Assembly (NCBI RefSeq): GCF_030167905.1
Contig: NZ_JARGNA010000010.1
Span: 62,001-126,000, forward strand
DNA from: Flavobacterium terrisoli
GTDB lineage: Bacteria; Bacteroidota; Bacteroidia; Flavobacteriales; Flavobacteriaceae
Direction of reading: 5' to 3'
DNA: 64,000 nucleotides
How positions within the stretch are numbered: the stretch's first letter is position 1; every line of letters starts with the position of its first letter. The notes under the pieces are model-generated. The model ran no database searches, was not told the DNA's origin, and worked only from the letters and a program-made list of their open reading frames with translations. Both the position numbers and the translations under genes were made by a program. Of the stretch, positions 24,542-34,442 are shown in pieces.

Positions 24542-27195
24542 AGTAAAAATCGATAGGTTGCTTTGATCAGGAAAATGTTTTCGGGTTTTCTTCCTAATAT
24601 CTGTGAATCTAAACTGTTGAACAAATCATCTTTTGGATTCCCCAAACCGGTTGTTCCCTGAGACCAAACCAAAAATACTTCCGAACCCGGGATATATTCC
24701 CAGCGTAATACCAAATTGGAACGGAATTGCACATAGGCAAAATTAGGGTTGCCAATGGTGTAATCTACCACACCATTAGTATCTTCATCGACTAAATAAT
24801 TGTCATTAGCGGCATCAAAAGAAATTTGGCTATTGTTAAAAACGGCAACTCTGTCACCATGATAATCGGCTACCGGATTGGTTACCCTGTTAAAATCCTT
24901 ATATCTTCCCCTGGAAATAAATGGCTCGCCATAATATTGAATTGTCAGGTTTGGATTCACATTAAAATCCATTCTGAAAGAAGCACTTAGTGTTCTTTGA
25001 TCAATATCGGCCATGATATATCTTGGTGTGCTGCCAAAACTGGTTTGCGTGACATATTGTGTTTTGCTTTTGCTTATCGAATAAGTCGGATACATCGAAA
25101 CCGTTAAGGCGTTAATCGGGCGATAAGCCATTCCGAAGTTAAACTCTGTATAAGAGAAGGAATTGTTTTTTCCCTGTGACAAAAACAAGCCCGAATCAAA
25201 TCGGATTTTTTTTCTGGAATCGGTAGAGAAATTGAAGGAGTTAATAACTTCTTCCGAATACCTGAATCTCGGTCCGCCTTGCAAAACCGTATTGGTAAAA
25301 ATTCGAGGTTTATAAACAACCTGATAATTGACATACCAATTGTTTTTTAAATTGGCATTGGAACTCAAGGAATATTGTGTTCTATTGTGGTTGCCATCAA
25401 AATCATAAGTCGTCATTTGTTCAAATCGCGAATTGATTCTTCTGAAAACACCAACGGGTTTTAGCGTTTGATGTGTTAGTATGCCAATCTGTTTTATATC
25501 ATCGGCTTGTCTTAAAAAGCCTATATCATTCAGTTCCAATTCGGGCGAACGCCAGGAAAAGAAACCGAAGTAACGCCAATTCCCGACACTTGATTTTCCG
25601 ATTTCCAGTTTTCCACCGGTTCCGGTTAATGAAGTCCTGTTTTCATCTACAGAAACATGACCGGCATCAACCCTTTGAAACAAATGGGTTAACTCGCGCT
25701 GAGTTCGGGTAATCGCTTCTTTGCTTCCGGTTACCTGACTTGCTACAATATTTCCGCTCACAAAATATTTTCTGTTCTTCCAATTGTGCATGAAATCCAA
25801 TCCTGCCGAATAGGCTGCTTTTCTCAAATAATTGAGTTGGTCGCCCTGTAGGTTTCTATTGGTTGCCGTAACAATTCCGCCGATATAACTATTTCTGTTG
25901 TTAAAATCCTTTTGGGCTCTGCTCACAAAATAATTCGTCATCGGTTCGACCAATGCTTCTCTTCGATTAACATTGTCGTCAATTTTGGCGTATTCTCTAT
26001 CGGTTAAAGTTTCCAAAACGCCAATTGACCAGCCATTTTTGGTCTTTCCACTAAACTTGGCCGCACCAAGAATTGTGGTGTTATCAGGAATATCAACATA
26101 TTCTCCGGCAGTTGTGTTGGGATAACCCTGCGGGCGCCTTCCTATTCTCCTGGAATAAAAAAGGTTGTCTTGTCCGTCAGCAAATTGGTAATTGAAAATG
26201 TTTTTGTTCTCTACAAAAAACGGTCTTCTTTCCTGGAAAAATATCTGAAAGCCATCCAATGCAATCGCTGCCGGGTCGGCTTCAACCTGCCCAAAATCGG
26301 GATTGATCGTTAAGTCTAAAGTTAAATCATTAGTAATTCCGACCTTGGCATCCAAGCCTCCGTTAATTTTGGTTTCTTGTCCATTTCTAAATGGATTTCC
26401 TTGTTCTTGGGGATATGTTTTGAGTTGGGTAACGACAAAAGGCTGGATTTCCAATTGTTTCTGAGGTTGGATATTAACCAATCCCCGAAGTTCGCCAAAT
26501 TCACTGACCCAACCCGGCGCGTCTTGTGGAATGCGCTGCCATGTAGAACGCTCTTCGGCTCTGAAAAATCTTCTTTGGACTTGCAATCCCCAGATTTGTT
26601 CCTTGTCATTTCCGAATTTTAATTGGCTCAGCGGAATTTTAGCCTCAGCTGTCCAGCCTTCTTCATCAATATGGGTTTTCAAAATCCAGATTGGATTCCA
26701 GCTTCCGTCCCAATTATTTCCATTTTCAGAAATAAATTCGTCCCCTTTCACTCCGGAAACCGATGATGTAAAGGAAAATCCGGTTCTTTTATCGTGGTAG
26801 CTGTCGATGTTGACTTCTATCCAATCGCCTTCAAAACCATCGCGACGGGAAAGTCTTTTTACAATTTTTTTTGGGTCTTTATCATAACATCGGAAAGCAA
26901 AATAGAGATAGTTTTGATCATACACTATTTTGAATTTTGTCTGCTCTGACGGAGGTGTATTTTCATCGGGTTCTCTTTCGATAAAGTCGCCGGTCCAGTC
27001 CACAATGTCCCAGGCAGCTTCATTCAGTATCCCATCAATGGCAGGTGCTGCAGTTTCATTTAAAAACTTAGTGGTATAAATCCGCTTCTCTATCTGCTTT
27101 TTTTGCTGCACCTGTTCGTTAACGCTCGAGACCTGAGCCTGCACAGACACAAAAGACAACGACAATAAGATAAGAAATCTGAGTGATGATTGCAT
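24538..27195 (-). CDS. DUF5916 outer membrane protein with N-terminal CBM9-like domain
   Basis: About 885 residues from the ATG complementary to 27193-27195 (a TTG 8 codons upstream is less likely). A signal peptide MQSSLRFLILLSLSFVSVQA is followed by a carbohydrate-binding-like beta-sandwich (TAAPAIDGILNEAAWDIVDW..., about 50-240) and a long beta-rich C-terminus ending in an aromatic residue-rich LIKATYRFLL, typical of an outer membrane barrel. Such proteins are numerous in Flavobacteriia and probably bind glycans or form channels; no activity is established that I know of. A LacI-type regulator lies just upstream on the same strand. Confidence 0.85.
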   Translation of the reverse strand: MQSSLRFLILLSLSFVSVQAQVSSVNEQVQQKKQIEKRIYTTKFLNETAAPAIDGILNEAAWDIVDWTGDFIEREPDENTPPSEQTKFKIVYDQNYLYFAFRCYDKDPKKIVKRLSRRDGFEGDWIEVNIDSYHDKRTGFSFTSSVSGVKGDEFISENGNNWDGSWNPIWILKTHIDEEGWTAEAKIPLSQLKFGNDKEQIWGLQVQRRFFRAEERSTWQRIPQDAPGWVSEFGELRGLVNIQPQKQLEIQPFVVTQLKTYPQEQGNPFRNGQETKINGGLDAKVGITNDLTLDLTINPDFGQVEADPAAIALDGFQIFFQERRPFFVENKNIFNYQFADGQDNLFYSRRIGRRPQGYPNTTAGEYVDIPDNTTILGAAKFSGKTKNGWSIGVLETLTDREYAKIDDNVNRREALVEPMTNYFVSRAQKDFNNRNSYIGGIVTATNRNLQGDQLNYLRKAAYSAGLDFMHNWKNRKYFVSGNIVASQVTGSKEAITRTQRELTHLFQRVDAGHVSVDENRTSLTGTGGKLEIGKSSVGNWRYFGFFSWRSPELELNDIGFLRQADDIKQIGILTHQTLKPVGVFRRINSRFEQMTTYDFDGNHNRTQYSLSSNANLKNNWYVNYQVVYKPRIFTNTVLQGGPRFRYSEEVINSFNFSTDSRKKIRFDSGLFLSQGKNNSFSYTEFNFGMAYRPINALTVSMYPTYSISKSKTQYVTQTSFGSTPRYIMADIDQRTLSASFRMDFNVNPNLTIQYYGEPFISRGRYKDFNRVTNPVADYHGDRVAVFNNSQISFDAANDNYLVDEDTNGVVDYTIGNPNFAYVQFRSNLVLRWEYIPGSEVFLVWSQGTTGLGNPKDDLFNSLDSQILGRKPENIFLIKATYRFLL

Positions 27196-27276
27196 AATAG
27201 TGATGATGATTGTAAGCAATAGTCATCACTTTTAATTAATTGTTACATCAATGAATTGACTTTAAGATAATATTAA

Positions 27277-28299
27277 CTATAATCTTTTAGTAGAATCTCT
27301 TTGGCGCAATTCCGTTTTGATGGTTGTGGTCGTAAACGTAAAAGTTTCTTCATCGCTTTCCAATTTGTCGATCAGCAATTTTGCGGCAACTTCCCCGATT
27401 TCAGGACCGTGTTGGCTCACCGTTGACAAACTTGGTGTCATCCTTCTTGACCAAACACCATCGGCAAATCCTATGATAGATAAATCCTTTGGGATTTTAT
27501 AACCGTTTTGGATTCCGAGTTTCATAGCGGTAACTGAAGCATGTTCGTCGACCGCGAAAACACCATCGGGTTTGTTTTTGATAAAGAAGCCTCCTATTTT
27601 AGAATTGAACTCTTCATTATTATTGGTCAAAATCACTAAGTTTTCATCTACTTTCAACCCGTGATTTTCCAATGCTTTGTAAAAACCTTGTGCCCTTAAT
27701 TTCCCTACACTCAAATCATCAATCGAAGAAAGCAAGGCGATTTTTTTGCAACCGGTTTTGATTAAATGTTCCATCGCATTGACTGCAGATTCTAAATCGT
27801 CAACAATTACTTTATCACAGTTGACCTCATCGGCAATACGGTCAAACATTACTATAGGTGTGCCTTCATTAATAATAGAAGTAAAATGACTGAACTTTTG
27901 CAACTTTTGGGATTCTTCGGCAATGGAAAGGATGAAGCCATCAATGGTTCCGTTGCTCAACATTTCGAGCGCATTGATTTCTTTTTCCAGAGATTCATTT
28001 GAGATACAGGTAATCACTTTATATCCTTTTTCATCAGCCACTTTTTCGATACCACTAAACACTTTGGCAAAAAAAGAGTTCAAAATGTTCGGAATAATCA
28101 CGCCTATGGTTTTTGTTCTTCTGTTTTTGAGGTTCAGGCCAATCACATTGGGCTTGTAATTTTTCAGTTTGGCATATTCCTGCACACGTTGTTTGGTTGG
28201 TTCGCTGATTTCCGGACTTCCGTTCAAGGCTTTTGAAACGGTGGAAACTGAAACGCCTAACTCTTTGGCAATTTGTTTTAATGTGGCTTTAGATTTCAT
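27277..28299 (-). CDS. LacI family transcriptional regulator
   Basis: 340 residues. The N-terminal helix-turn-helix (LKQIAKELGVSVSTVSKALN, about 6-25) with hinge helix is followed by a periplasmic-binding-protein-like effector domain (TKTIGVIIPNILNSFFAKVF to the C-terminus). The family normally senses a sugar or nucleoside. Its target is unknown; the downstream DUF5916 gene, 80 bases away on the same strand, is the nearest candidate. Divergent from rplM with 271 bases between, which hold the rplM promoter. Confidence 0.9.
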   Translation of the reverse strand: MKSKATLKQIAKELGVSVSTVSKALNGSPEISEPTKQRVQEYAKLKNYKPNVIGLNLKNRRTKTIGVIIPNILNSFFAKVFSGIEKVADEKGYKVITCISNESLEKEINALEMLSNGTIDGFILSIAEESQKLQKFSHFTSIINEGTPIVMFDRIADEVNCDKVIVDDLESAVNAMEHLIKTGCKKIALLSSIDDLSVGKLRAQGFYKALENHGLKVDENLVILTNNNEEFNSKIGGFFIKNKPDGVFAVDEHASVTAMKLGIQNGYKIPKDLSIIGFADGVWSRRMTPSLSTVSQHGPEIGEVAAKLLIDKLESDEETFTFTTTTIKTELRQRDSTKRL

Positions 28300-28496
28300 T
28301 TTTTATTCGGTTAAAGCGTAAAAATAGTAAAATTTATTCTTTTACATCCCAAAGCCAAGTGAAAGTTAATCGAAATCTAACACTATTCGCTTATGATTTT
28401 GACCAAAAAAACGATTCTGATTTACTTGTTAAGTATATTCATTTAAAGGAATTTAAGCAAAATTAGGTGCTTTGTGAAAAAATTTGAAAAATGGTA

Positions 28497-28527
28497 TTTG
28501 CTTTATTAATAAATAATTGTACTTTTG
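28497..28527 (+). promoter_or_regulatory. Consensus promoter for rplM
   Basis: TTTG (28497-28500), exactly 19 bases, then TACTTTTG (28520-28527). This full-consensus Bacteroidota promoter is 43 bases before the rplM ATG and fits a highly expressed ribosomal operon. Confidence 0.9.
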
Positions 28528-28570
28528 CACTCCCTTTATTGGGAATGGAATGTTTAATTAAAAAAATATT

Positions 28571-29026
28571 ATGGACGCATTAAGCTACAAGACACAATCT
28601 ACAACCAAGGCCACCTCTGGAAAAGAGTGGATCATTGTAGATGCTGAAGGTCATAACTTAGGTCGTTTTGCTTCAAAAGTTGCGATGCTTTTAAGAGGCA
28701 AGTACAAACCAAGTTATACACCTCACGTCGACTGTGGAGATAACGTAATTGTTATCAACGCAGAGAAAATCAACCTTACAGGTAACAAACTTGACGACAA
28801 GACATACATTCGTCACACAGGTTACCCAGGAGGACAAAGAAGTTTGACTGCAAAGGTTTTGCAATCAAAAAACCCTGCTTTGCTAGTTGAAAAAGCAGTG
28901 AAAGGAATGTTACCTAAAAACAAATTAGGAGCAGAGCTTTTCAGAAATTTAAATGTAGTTGTAGGAACTGAGCACAAACACGAGGCTCAAAAACCTAAAA
29001 CAGTTAACCTAAACGATCTTAAGTAA
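28571..29026 (+). CDS. rplM: 50S ribosomal protein L13
   Basis: 151 residues, normal length for uL13, an early-assembly protein of the large subunit. Recognisable by [36 protein letters not shown] and HTGYPGG. The rpsI ATG overlaps the stop by one base (TAATG), so the two are translationally coupled, the classic rplM-rpsI pair. Codon use and the strong promoter indicate high expression. Confidence 0.98.
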   Translation: MDALSYKTQSTTKATSGKEWIIVDAEGHNLGRFASKVAMLLRGKYKPSYTPHVDCGDNVIVINAEKINLTGNKLDDKTYIRHTGYPGGQRSLTAKVLQSKNPALLVEKAVKGMLPKNKLGAELFRNLNVVVGTEHKHEAQKPKTVNLNDLK

Positions 29027-29412
29027 TGGGAGTTATTCACAAAATCGGTAGAAGAAAATGTGCAGTTGCACGTGTTTACGTTTCAGAAGGAACTGGAAAA
29101 ATTACCGTTAACAAAAGAGAATTTAACAACTACTTCCCAACAGCTACTTTACAGTACAAAGTGTTGCAACCAATGTCTATGACAAACAATGCAGACAACT
29201 TTGACGTAAAAGTAAATGTATACGGTGGTGGTTCAACAGGTCAGGCAGAAGCTGTGAGAATGGCTATTGCAAGAGCAATGTGTGAAGTGGAAGCTGAAAA
29301 CAGAGCTATCCTTAAACCAGAAGGATTACTAACAAGAGATCCAAGAATGGTAGAACGTAAAAAATTCGGTCAGAAAAAAGCGAGAAAGAGATTCCAATTC
29401 TCGAAACGTTAA
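29026..29412 (+). CDS. rpsI: 30S ribosomal protein S9
   Basis: 128 residues, normal for uS9. It has IGRRKCAVARVYVSEGTGKI, GGGSTGQAEAVRMAIARAM and the conserved basic tail ending KKARKRFQFSKR, whose final arginine reaches the P-site tRNA. One-base overlap with rplM; rpsB follows after 176 bases. Confidence 0.98.
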   Translation: MGVIHKIGRRKCAVARVYVSEGTGKITVNKREFNNYFPTATLQYKVLQPMSMTNNADNFDVKVNVYGGGSTGQAEAVRMAIARAMCEVEAENRAILKPEGLLTRDPRMVERKKFGQKKARKRFQFSKR

Positions 29413-29521
29413 TATTCGGTATTTATCAGGATATTTTTTCAGATTACTTTTTACAATTAAAATAGAATTTAAAACAAAGTTGTCGATATTCCTTCTGAAA
29501 AGGGAATTAGTTTAGCATCTA

Positions 29522-29558
29522 AATTTTCAAGACAAACGCAAGTGACTACTTGAAAATT
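29522..29558 (+). promoter_or_regulatory. Inverted repeat in the rpsB leader
   Basis: AATTTTCAAG (29522-29531) pairs perfectly with CTTGAAAATT (29549-29558) over a 17-nt loop, 30 bases before the rpsB start. It is preceded by a smaller ATTCC/GGAAT hairpin. No T-tract follows, so it is not a terminator; a structured leader for S2 autoregulation is possible. Confidence 0.5.
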
Positions 29559-29588
29559 GCTATAACACGGAACGTAAACTATTACACA

Positions 29589-30410
29589 ATGGCAAACAAA
29601 ATTGACGTTAAAGAATTATTAGAAGCAGGTGTTCACTTCGGACACATGACTCGTAAATGGGATCCAAACATGGCTCCTTACATTTATATGGAGCGTAATG
29701 GTATTCACATCATTAACCTATATAAAACTGCTGCAAAAATTGAAGAGGCTAACGAAGCCATGAAAAAAATTGCAGCTTCTGGTAGAAAAATACTTTTCGT
29801 AGCTACCAAAAAACAAGCAAAAGATATCGTTGCGGAAAAAGCAACAGCTTGTAACATGCCTTACATCACTGAAAGATGGCCAGGTGGTATGTTAACCAAC
29901 TTCGTTACTATCCGTAAAGCTGTTAAAAAAATGGCTTCTATCGATAAAATGAAAAAAGATGGTACTTTCATGACTTTGTCTAAAAAAGAAAGATTACAAG
30001 TTGATCGTCTTCGTGCCAAATTAGAGAAGAACTTAGGTTCTATCGCTGATATGTCTAGACTTCCTGCTGCATTATTCGTAGTGGATATCAAAGCTGAACA
30101 CATCGCAATCAAAGAAGCACAAAAATTAAACATTCCAGTTTTCGCAATGGTTGATACTAACTCTGATCCACGTGAAGTAGATTACGTTATCCCAGCCAAT
30201 GATGATGCTTCAAAATCAATTGATAAAATTTTATCTTTAGTTACTGATGCAGTAAAAGACGGATTAGCCAACAGAACTTCTGAAGCTGCTCCTGAAGTTG
30301 ATGCAGAAGAAACTGTAGAAGTAGTTGCTGCTCCTGCAGCAGAAGCTCCGGCTGTTGAAGCTGAAGTTGCTCCTGAAGTAGAAGCTACAGAAACTAAAAC
30401 TGAAGAATAA
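29589..30410 (+). CDS. rpsB: 30S ribosomal protein S2
   Basis: 273 residues from the ATG at 29589 (MANKIDVKELLEAGVHFGHM), the conserved N-terminus; a longer reading from 29550 would add 13 unconserved residues. uS2 signatures include GHMTRKWDPNMAPYI, WPGGMLTNFVTIRK and NTNSDP-like DTNSDPREVDYVIPANDDA. The last ~40 residues are an Ala/Glu/Val-rich acidic extension (EVAPEVEATETKTEE), common in Bacteroidota. Normally co-transcribed with tsf. Confidence 0.97.
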   Translation: MANKIDVKELLEAGVHFGHMTRKWDPNMAPYIYMERNGIHIINLYKTAAKIEEANEAMKKIAASGRKILFVATKKQAKDIVAEKATACNMPYITERWPGGMLTNFVTIRKAVKKMASIDKMKKDGTFMTLSKKERLQVDRLRAKLEKNLGSIADMSRLPAALFVVDIKAEHIAIKEAQKLNIPVFAMVDTNSDPREVDYVIPANDDASKSIDKILSLVTDAVKDGLANRTSEAAPEVDAEETVEVVAAPAAEAPAVEAEVAPEVEATETKTEE

Positions 30411-30419
30411 AACAAATTT

Positions 30420-30517
30420 AAATTCCAATAATAAAATTCCAAGTTCCAAAGAATTGTCAATCTTGACGATTTAATAAAGTTGGAATTTGGGATTTTAGAA
30501 TTGGAATTTCTTTTTTT
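30420..30517 (+). terminator. Long AT-rich hairpin between rpsB and tsf, possible partial terminator
   Basis: Two nested perfect stems: 30420-30429 (AAATTCCAAT) with 30500-30509, and 30434-30442 (AAATTCCAA) with 30480-30488, followed by CTTTTTTT. The form is that of an intrinsic terminator or attenuator that would set the tsf:rpsB ratio. The AATTCCAA unit is also a simple repeat seen in flavobacterial intergenic DNA. Confidence 0.5.
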
Positions 30518-30548
30518 ACAAAAAAATTAATTTAAATTAAAAAATATT

Positions 30549-31517
30549 ATGTCAACTATCACAATTACTGCTGCAGACGTAAATAAATTAAGACAAACTA
30601 CAGGTGCCGGAATGATGGACTGTAAAAAAGCTTTAGTTGAAGCGGAAGGAGATTTCGATAAAGCTATACAAATCCTTAGAGAAAAAGGACAAAAAGTGGC
30701 TGCTAACCGTTCTGACCGTGAGTCTTCTGAAGGAGCTGCTGTTTCTTTTGTTAATGCTGACAACACTAAGGGAGCGATCATCACTTTAAACTGTGAAACA
30801 GATTTCGTAGGTAAAAATGAGGCTTTCGTAACTTTGGCTAAAGAATTAGTTGAAAAAGCAATCAACTTCTCTTCTAAAGAAGAATTTTTAGCTTCAGATT
30901 TCAACGGAATTACTGTGGCTGAAAAATTAATCGAACAAACTGGTGTTATCGGTGAAAAAATCGAAATCGGTGGTTTTGAAATCTTAGAAGGCGCTTTCGT
31001 CGGATCTTATGTTCACGTTAACAAAATTGCTGCATTAACTGCAATTTCTGCACCAATTGCCAACGCTGACGTTTTAACTAAAGACATCTCTATGCAAGTG
31101 GCTTCTATGGGAGCTGATACATTATCTTATAAAGATTTTGATCCTGCTTTCGTTGCTTCTGAATTGGCTGCTCGTATTGCTGTAATCGAAAAAGAAAATG
31201 AAGAGGCAAAACGTTTAGGGAAAACTTTGAAAAATGTTCCTAAATACATTTCTTTCTCTCAATTAACTCCAGAAGTTTTAAAACAAGCGGAAGAAGATGC
31301 TAAAGCTGAATTAAAAGCGGAAGGCAAACCAGAACAAATTTGGGATAAAATCGTTCCAGGAAAAGTGCAACGTTTCATCTCTGACAATACTACTTTAGAC
31401 CAAGAGAAAGCGTTATTAGATCAAAACTTCATCAAAGATGACAGTAAAAAAGTAAGCGATTATGTTAAAGGTTTCAACGTTGAAATTACAGGTTTCAAAA
31501 GAGTTACTCTAGGATAA
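30549..31517 (+). CDS. tsf: Translation elongation factor Ts
   Basis: 322 residues, within the usual range. The N-terminal UBA-like domain has LRQTTGAGMMDCKKAL and the core TDFVGKNEAF motif (here CETDFVGKNEAFVTLAKEL), which inserts between EF-Tu helices to eject GDP. The second dimerisation subdomain and C-terminal module are complete. It follows rpsB after a 138-base spacer holding a hairpin, and ends at a strong terminator. Confidence 0.98.
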   Translation: MSTITITAADVNKLRQTTGAGMMDCKKALVEAEGDFDKAIQILREKGQKVAANRSDRESSEGAAVSFVNADNTKGAIITLNCETDFVGKNEAFVTLAKELVEKAINFSSKEEFLASDFNGITVAEKLIEQTGVIGEKIEIGGFEILEGAFVGSYVHVNKIAALTAISAPIANADVLTKDISMQVASMGADTLSYKDFDPAFVASELAARIAVIEKENEEAKRLGKTLKNVPKYISFSQLTPEVLKQAEEDAKAELKAEGKPEQIWDKIVPGKVQRFISDNTTLDQEKALLDQNFIKDDSKKVSDYVKGFNVEITGFKRVTLG

Positions 31518-31542
31518 TCATTCCTAAATAAAAGGTTATTAA

Positions 31543-31578
31543 AAAACCCCGAACCAATGGTTCGGGGTTTTTGTTTTT
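31543..31578 (+). terminator. Strong bidirectional terminator between tsf and the M3 peptidase
   Basis: AAAACCCCGAACC / GGTTCGGGGTTTT, 13 perfect base pairs with a 3-nt loop and T-tracts on both strands, between convergent genes. Confidence 0.95.
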
Positions 31579-31593
31579 TATGAATCTTACTTA

Positions 31594-33711
31594 TTATTTC
31601 TTCGCAATCGGGAAATTTCTCGCGCGCATCAAAGCATCTGATGTTGACGCTTTGCCTCTAAAGACTTTATACGCTACTTCCGGGTCAATCGTATTACCAA
31701 TGCTGAAAACATTGTCTAATAAACGTTTTGCCACTTCTTTGTCATACAATCCTTTGCCATCAACCGTAAATGCTTCCGTGGCATCTGCACTAATGGCATC
31801 CGCCCATAAATATCCATAATAACCTGCCGCATAATCATCGCTGGAGAAGATATGTCCAAACTGTGGAATTCTGTGACGCATTACAATCTCACTTGGCATA
31901 TGCAACGCATCTAAAGTTTGTTTTTCAAATTGTTTTGGGTCGATATCCGGGTTTTCAAGCAAATGCAATTTCATATCTACCAAAGCGCTCGAAATCGTCT
32001 CTACGGTTGAAAAACCTTCGTTAAACGTAGCTGCTTTTTCAATTCGGACAACCAATGACATCGGCATTGGTTCTTTGGTTTGATAATGCAATGCAAATTT
32101 GTTTAACACTTCAGGCGTACCTAACCAACGCTCCAGAATCTGCGATGGAAACTCTACATAATCTCTCGGCGTATTGGTTCCCGATAAAGTCGGATAGGTA
32201 ACATCCGAACACAATCCGTGCAAGGCATGTCCGAATTCATGAAATAAAGTGCTGGCATCGTCCCACGAAATTAAGATCGGTTCGTTCTCATTGCCCTTGA
32301 TAAAATTACAATTATTGGAAACCAATGTCAGCACTTCGCCATTCACTCTGCTTTGATCTCTGTAAGCCGTCATCCAGGCACCCGAACGTTTTCCTTTGCG
32401 CGCATAGGGATCAAAATACCAAAGCCCGACAACTTTACCTGTCTTTTTATTGAACACTTCCCAAACGCGTACATCTGAATGAAAAACAGGGACATTAGTC
32501 ACTTGCTTAAAACTCAAATTAAAAATCTCTCCTGCTACCCAAAACATACCTTCTCTTAGTTTTTCCAACTGCAAATAAGGTTTGATTTGATTGGCATCAA
32601 CCGAGTATTTCGCTTTTCTTACTTTCTCTGCATAATAACGATAATCCCATGGTGCAATTTTGAAATTGCCACCTTCAGCATCTACCATTTTCTGCATTTC
32701 TGCTACATCTTCATGAACTTTTCCAACCGCCGGCGTCCACACTGATTCCATCAAAGCCAAAGTTTTCTCTGGTTTTTGCGCCATGGTATTGGATAAACTC
32801 CAATCGGCAAAAGTCTTAAAGCCTAAAAGTTTGGCTTTCTCAGCGCGCAATCTTAAAATTTCTACTAAAGCGCCATTGTTATTATTGGCATTGTCGTTAT
32901 CGCCACGACTAACAAATATTTGAAACGCTTTTTGTCTCAAATCTCTTCGATTGGAAAAAGTCAGGAAAGGCTCAATCGATGAACGTGTGTTGGCAATGCA
33001 GCCCATTACATTCAACTTTCTTTCTTTGGCTTCTGCCATAGCCGCATTTTTTAATTCTGTTGGCAAGCCGTCAAAATCAGCTTCTGTCTTTAATTCCAGA
33101 TAATAATTGCTTTCATCGGCCAATTGATTCTGACTGAATTTGGTAAAAAGTCCGGCCAATTCCTGGTTGATTTGTCCAATTCTCTCCTTGCTTTTGGCAT
33201 CTGCTTTCGCGCCTTCTCTGACAAAGTTAGAATAATGGTACCATACCAATCGTTGTTGTTCCGGTGTCAATTTGCTTTTCTCAGGCGAATTATAAACCGT
33301 AGCAATTCTGGCAAAAAGTTTAGCATTCTGATAGATTTTGTTGTTGGTTTCCGAAAATTTTGGCGTCATTTCGCTTTCAATCGGTTCAAAATCCGGGCTA
33401 TTTAAATTGGATCCGTACAAATCAAATACCGCTTTTACCTGGCTTAAGGTCTTCCCGGCTTTTTCCATTGCCTCAATGGTGTTTTCAAAAGTTGCGGGTT
33501 TTGGATTATTTGCAATTTTGTCGTATTCGTTCAGTTTTTCCTGAATAGCCGATTCAATGGCAGGTTTAAAATCTTTTAATTTATATTCCGCAAACGTCGG
33601 AACTCCACCGTATGGTCCGCTCCAATTGTTCAAAAACGGATTCGGATTGGTTTGGGCATTGGTGACTAAGATTGGAGCACTCATGAGCAAGGTTAAAATT
33701 ATTTTTTTCAT
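31594..33711 (-). CDS. M3 family metallopeptidase (Dcp-like), exported
   Basis: 705 residues from the ATG complementary to 33709-33711, giving the signal peptide MKKIILTLLMSAPILVTNAQ. The thimet-oligopeptidase zinc site FHEFGHALHG is near residue 487-495, with the downstream glutamate-bearing helix ATFNEGFSTVE. Length and the NPFLNNWSGPYGGVPTFAEYK N-terminus match peptidyl-dipeptidase Dcp of Bacteroidota, which removes C-terminal dipeptides from periplasmic peptides. Transcribed convergently with tsf and divergently from the next gene. Confidence 0.92.
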   Translation of the reverse strand: MKKIILTLLMSAPILVTNAQTNPNPFLNNWSGPYGGVPTFAEYKLKDFKPAIESAIQEKLNEYDKIANNPKPATFENTIEAMEKAGKTLSQVKAVFDLYGSNLNSPDFEPIESEMTPKFSETNNKIYQNAKLFARIATVYNSPEKSKLTPEQQRLVWYHYSNFVREGAKADAKSKERIGQINQELAGLFTKFSQNQLADESNYYLELKTEADFDGLPTELKNAAMAEAKERKLNVMGCIANTRSSIEPFLTFSNRRDLRQKAFQIFVSRGDNDNANNNNGALVEILRLRAEKAKLLGFKTFADWSLSNTMAQKPEKTLALMESVWTPAVGKVHEDVAEMQKMVDAEGGNFKIAPWDYRYYAEKVRKAKYSVDANQIKPYLQLEKLREGMFWVAGEIFNLSFKQVTNVPVFHSDVRVWEVFNKKTGKVVGLWYFDPYARKGKRSGAWMTAYRDQSRVNGEVLTLVSNNCNFIKGNENEPILISWDDASTLFHEFGHALHGLCSDVTYPTLSGTNTPRDYVEFPSQILERWLGTPEVLNKFALHYQTKEPMPMSLVVRIEKAATFNEGFSTVETISSALVDMKLHLLENPDIDPKQFEKQTLDALHMPSEIVMRHRIPQFGHIFSSDDYAAGYYGYLWADAISADATEAFTVDGKGLYDKEVAKRLLDNVFSIGNTIDPEVAYKVFRGKASTSDALMRARNFPIAKK

Positions 33712-33763
33712 TATCGGTTTGTGTTTTACCAAAAGTAATCAAAAATCGTAACTCAGAATTGCA

Positions 33764-33771
33764 TAAATTTG
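33764..33771 (+). promoter_or_regulatory. Promoter -7 element before the queuosine transporter gene
   Basis: TAAATTTG, 20 bases before the ATG at 33792. No good -33 box at standard spacing. The transcript would have a very short leader. Confidence 0.4.
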
Positions 33772-33791
33772 AGAAATCAGAAACCCATTTT

Positions 33792-34442
33792 ATGTTCCAA
33801 TCCAAAAAAGACACTGTTTATGTTGTACTTGCCGGTATCTTCATTACCAATGCCGTAGTGGCCGAACTCATAGGCGGAAAATTGATTGATGTCGGCACGG
33901 CTGTCATGAGTATTGGCATTTTACCCTGGCCCATTGTATTTATCACCACCGATTTAATTAATGAGTATTTTGGTGAAAAAGGCGTTAGAAGGCTTTCTTT
34001 TATCACCGCCGGATTGATTGCCTATACCTTTTTTGTTTTGTTCTTTGCGATGAAAATCCCATCAACCGGAATCAGTTCGGTTTCCACAGATCAGTTCAAT
34101 GCGGTATTTGGCCAAAGCCAATTGATTATCGTTGGCAGTATCACGGCATTCCTGGTTTCGCAGCTGATTGATGTCTCGATATTTCATTTTGTCAAAAAAC
34201 GGACGGGCAACAAAATGATTTGGTTGCGAAGTACCGGTTCAACGGTCATTTCCCAACTGTTTGACAGCTTTATTGTATTGGGAATTGCTTTTTGGTTACC
34301 CGGAATTATGGATACCAAAACCTATATCATTTCAGGACTGACGGGCTATACCGTAAAATTAGTCATTGCCGTTGGGATGACACCATTGATTTATTTAGGA
34401 CATTCATTAATTGAAAAATACATTGCCAAAGATGGAAAATAA
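33792..34442 (+). CDS. Queuosine precursor transporter (YhhQ/VUT family)
   Basis: 216 residues from the ATG at 33792 (MFQSKKDTVYVVLAGIFITN); an upstream TTG is in frame but would precede the promoter element. Six hydrophobic helices. TDLINEYFGEKGVRRLSF and LRSTGSTVISQLFDSFIVLG are hallmark motifs of the vitamin-uptake-transporter/YhhQ family that imports queuine precursors for tRNA modification. It overlaps tag by 11 bases. Confidence 0.9.
   Translation: MFQSKKDTVYVVLAGIFITNAVVAELIGGKLIDVGTAVMSIGILPWPIVFITTDLINEYFGEKGVRRLSFITAGLIAYTFFVLFFAMKIPSTGISSVSTDQFNAVFGQSQLIIVGSITAFLVSQLIDVSIFHFVKKRTGNKMIWLRSTGSTVISQLFDSFIVLGIAFWLPGIMDTKTYIISGLTGYTVKLVIAVGMTPLIYLGHSLIEKYIAKDGK

Noticed and set aside
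29550..29588. Upstream start for rpsB
   Set aside because: S2 proteins start MANKID-like; the added residues overlap the leader hairpin and are not conserved.
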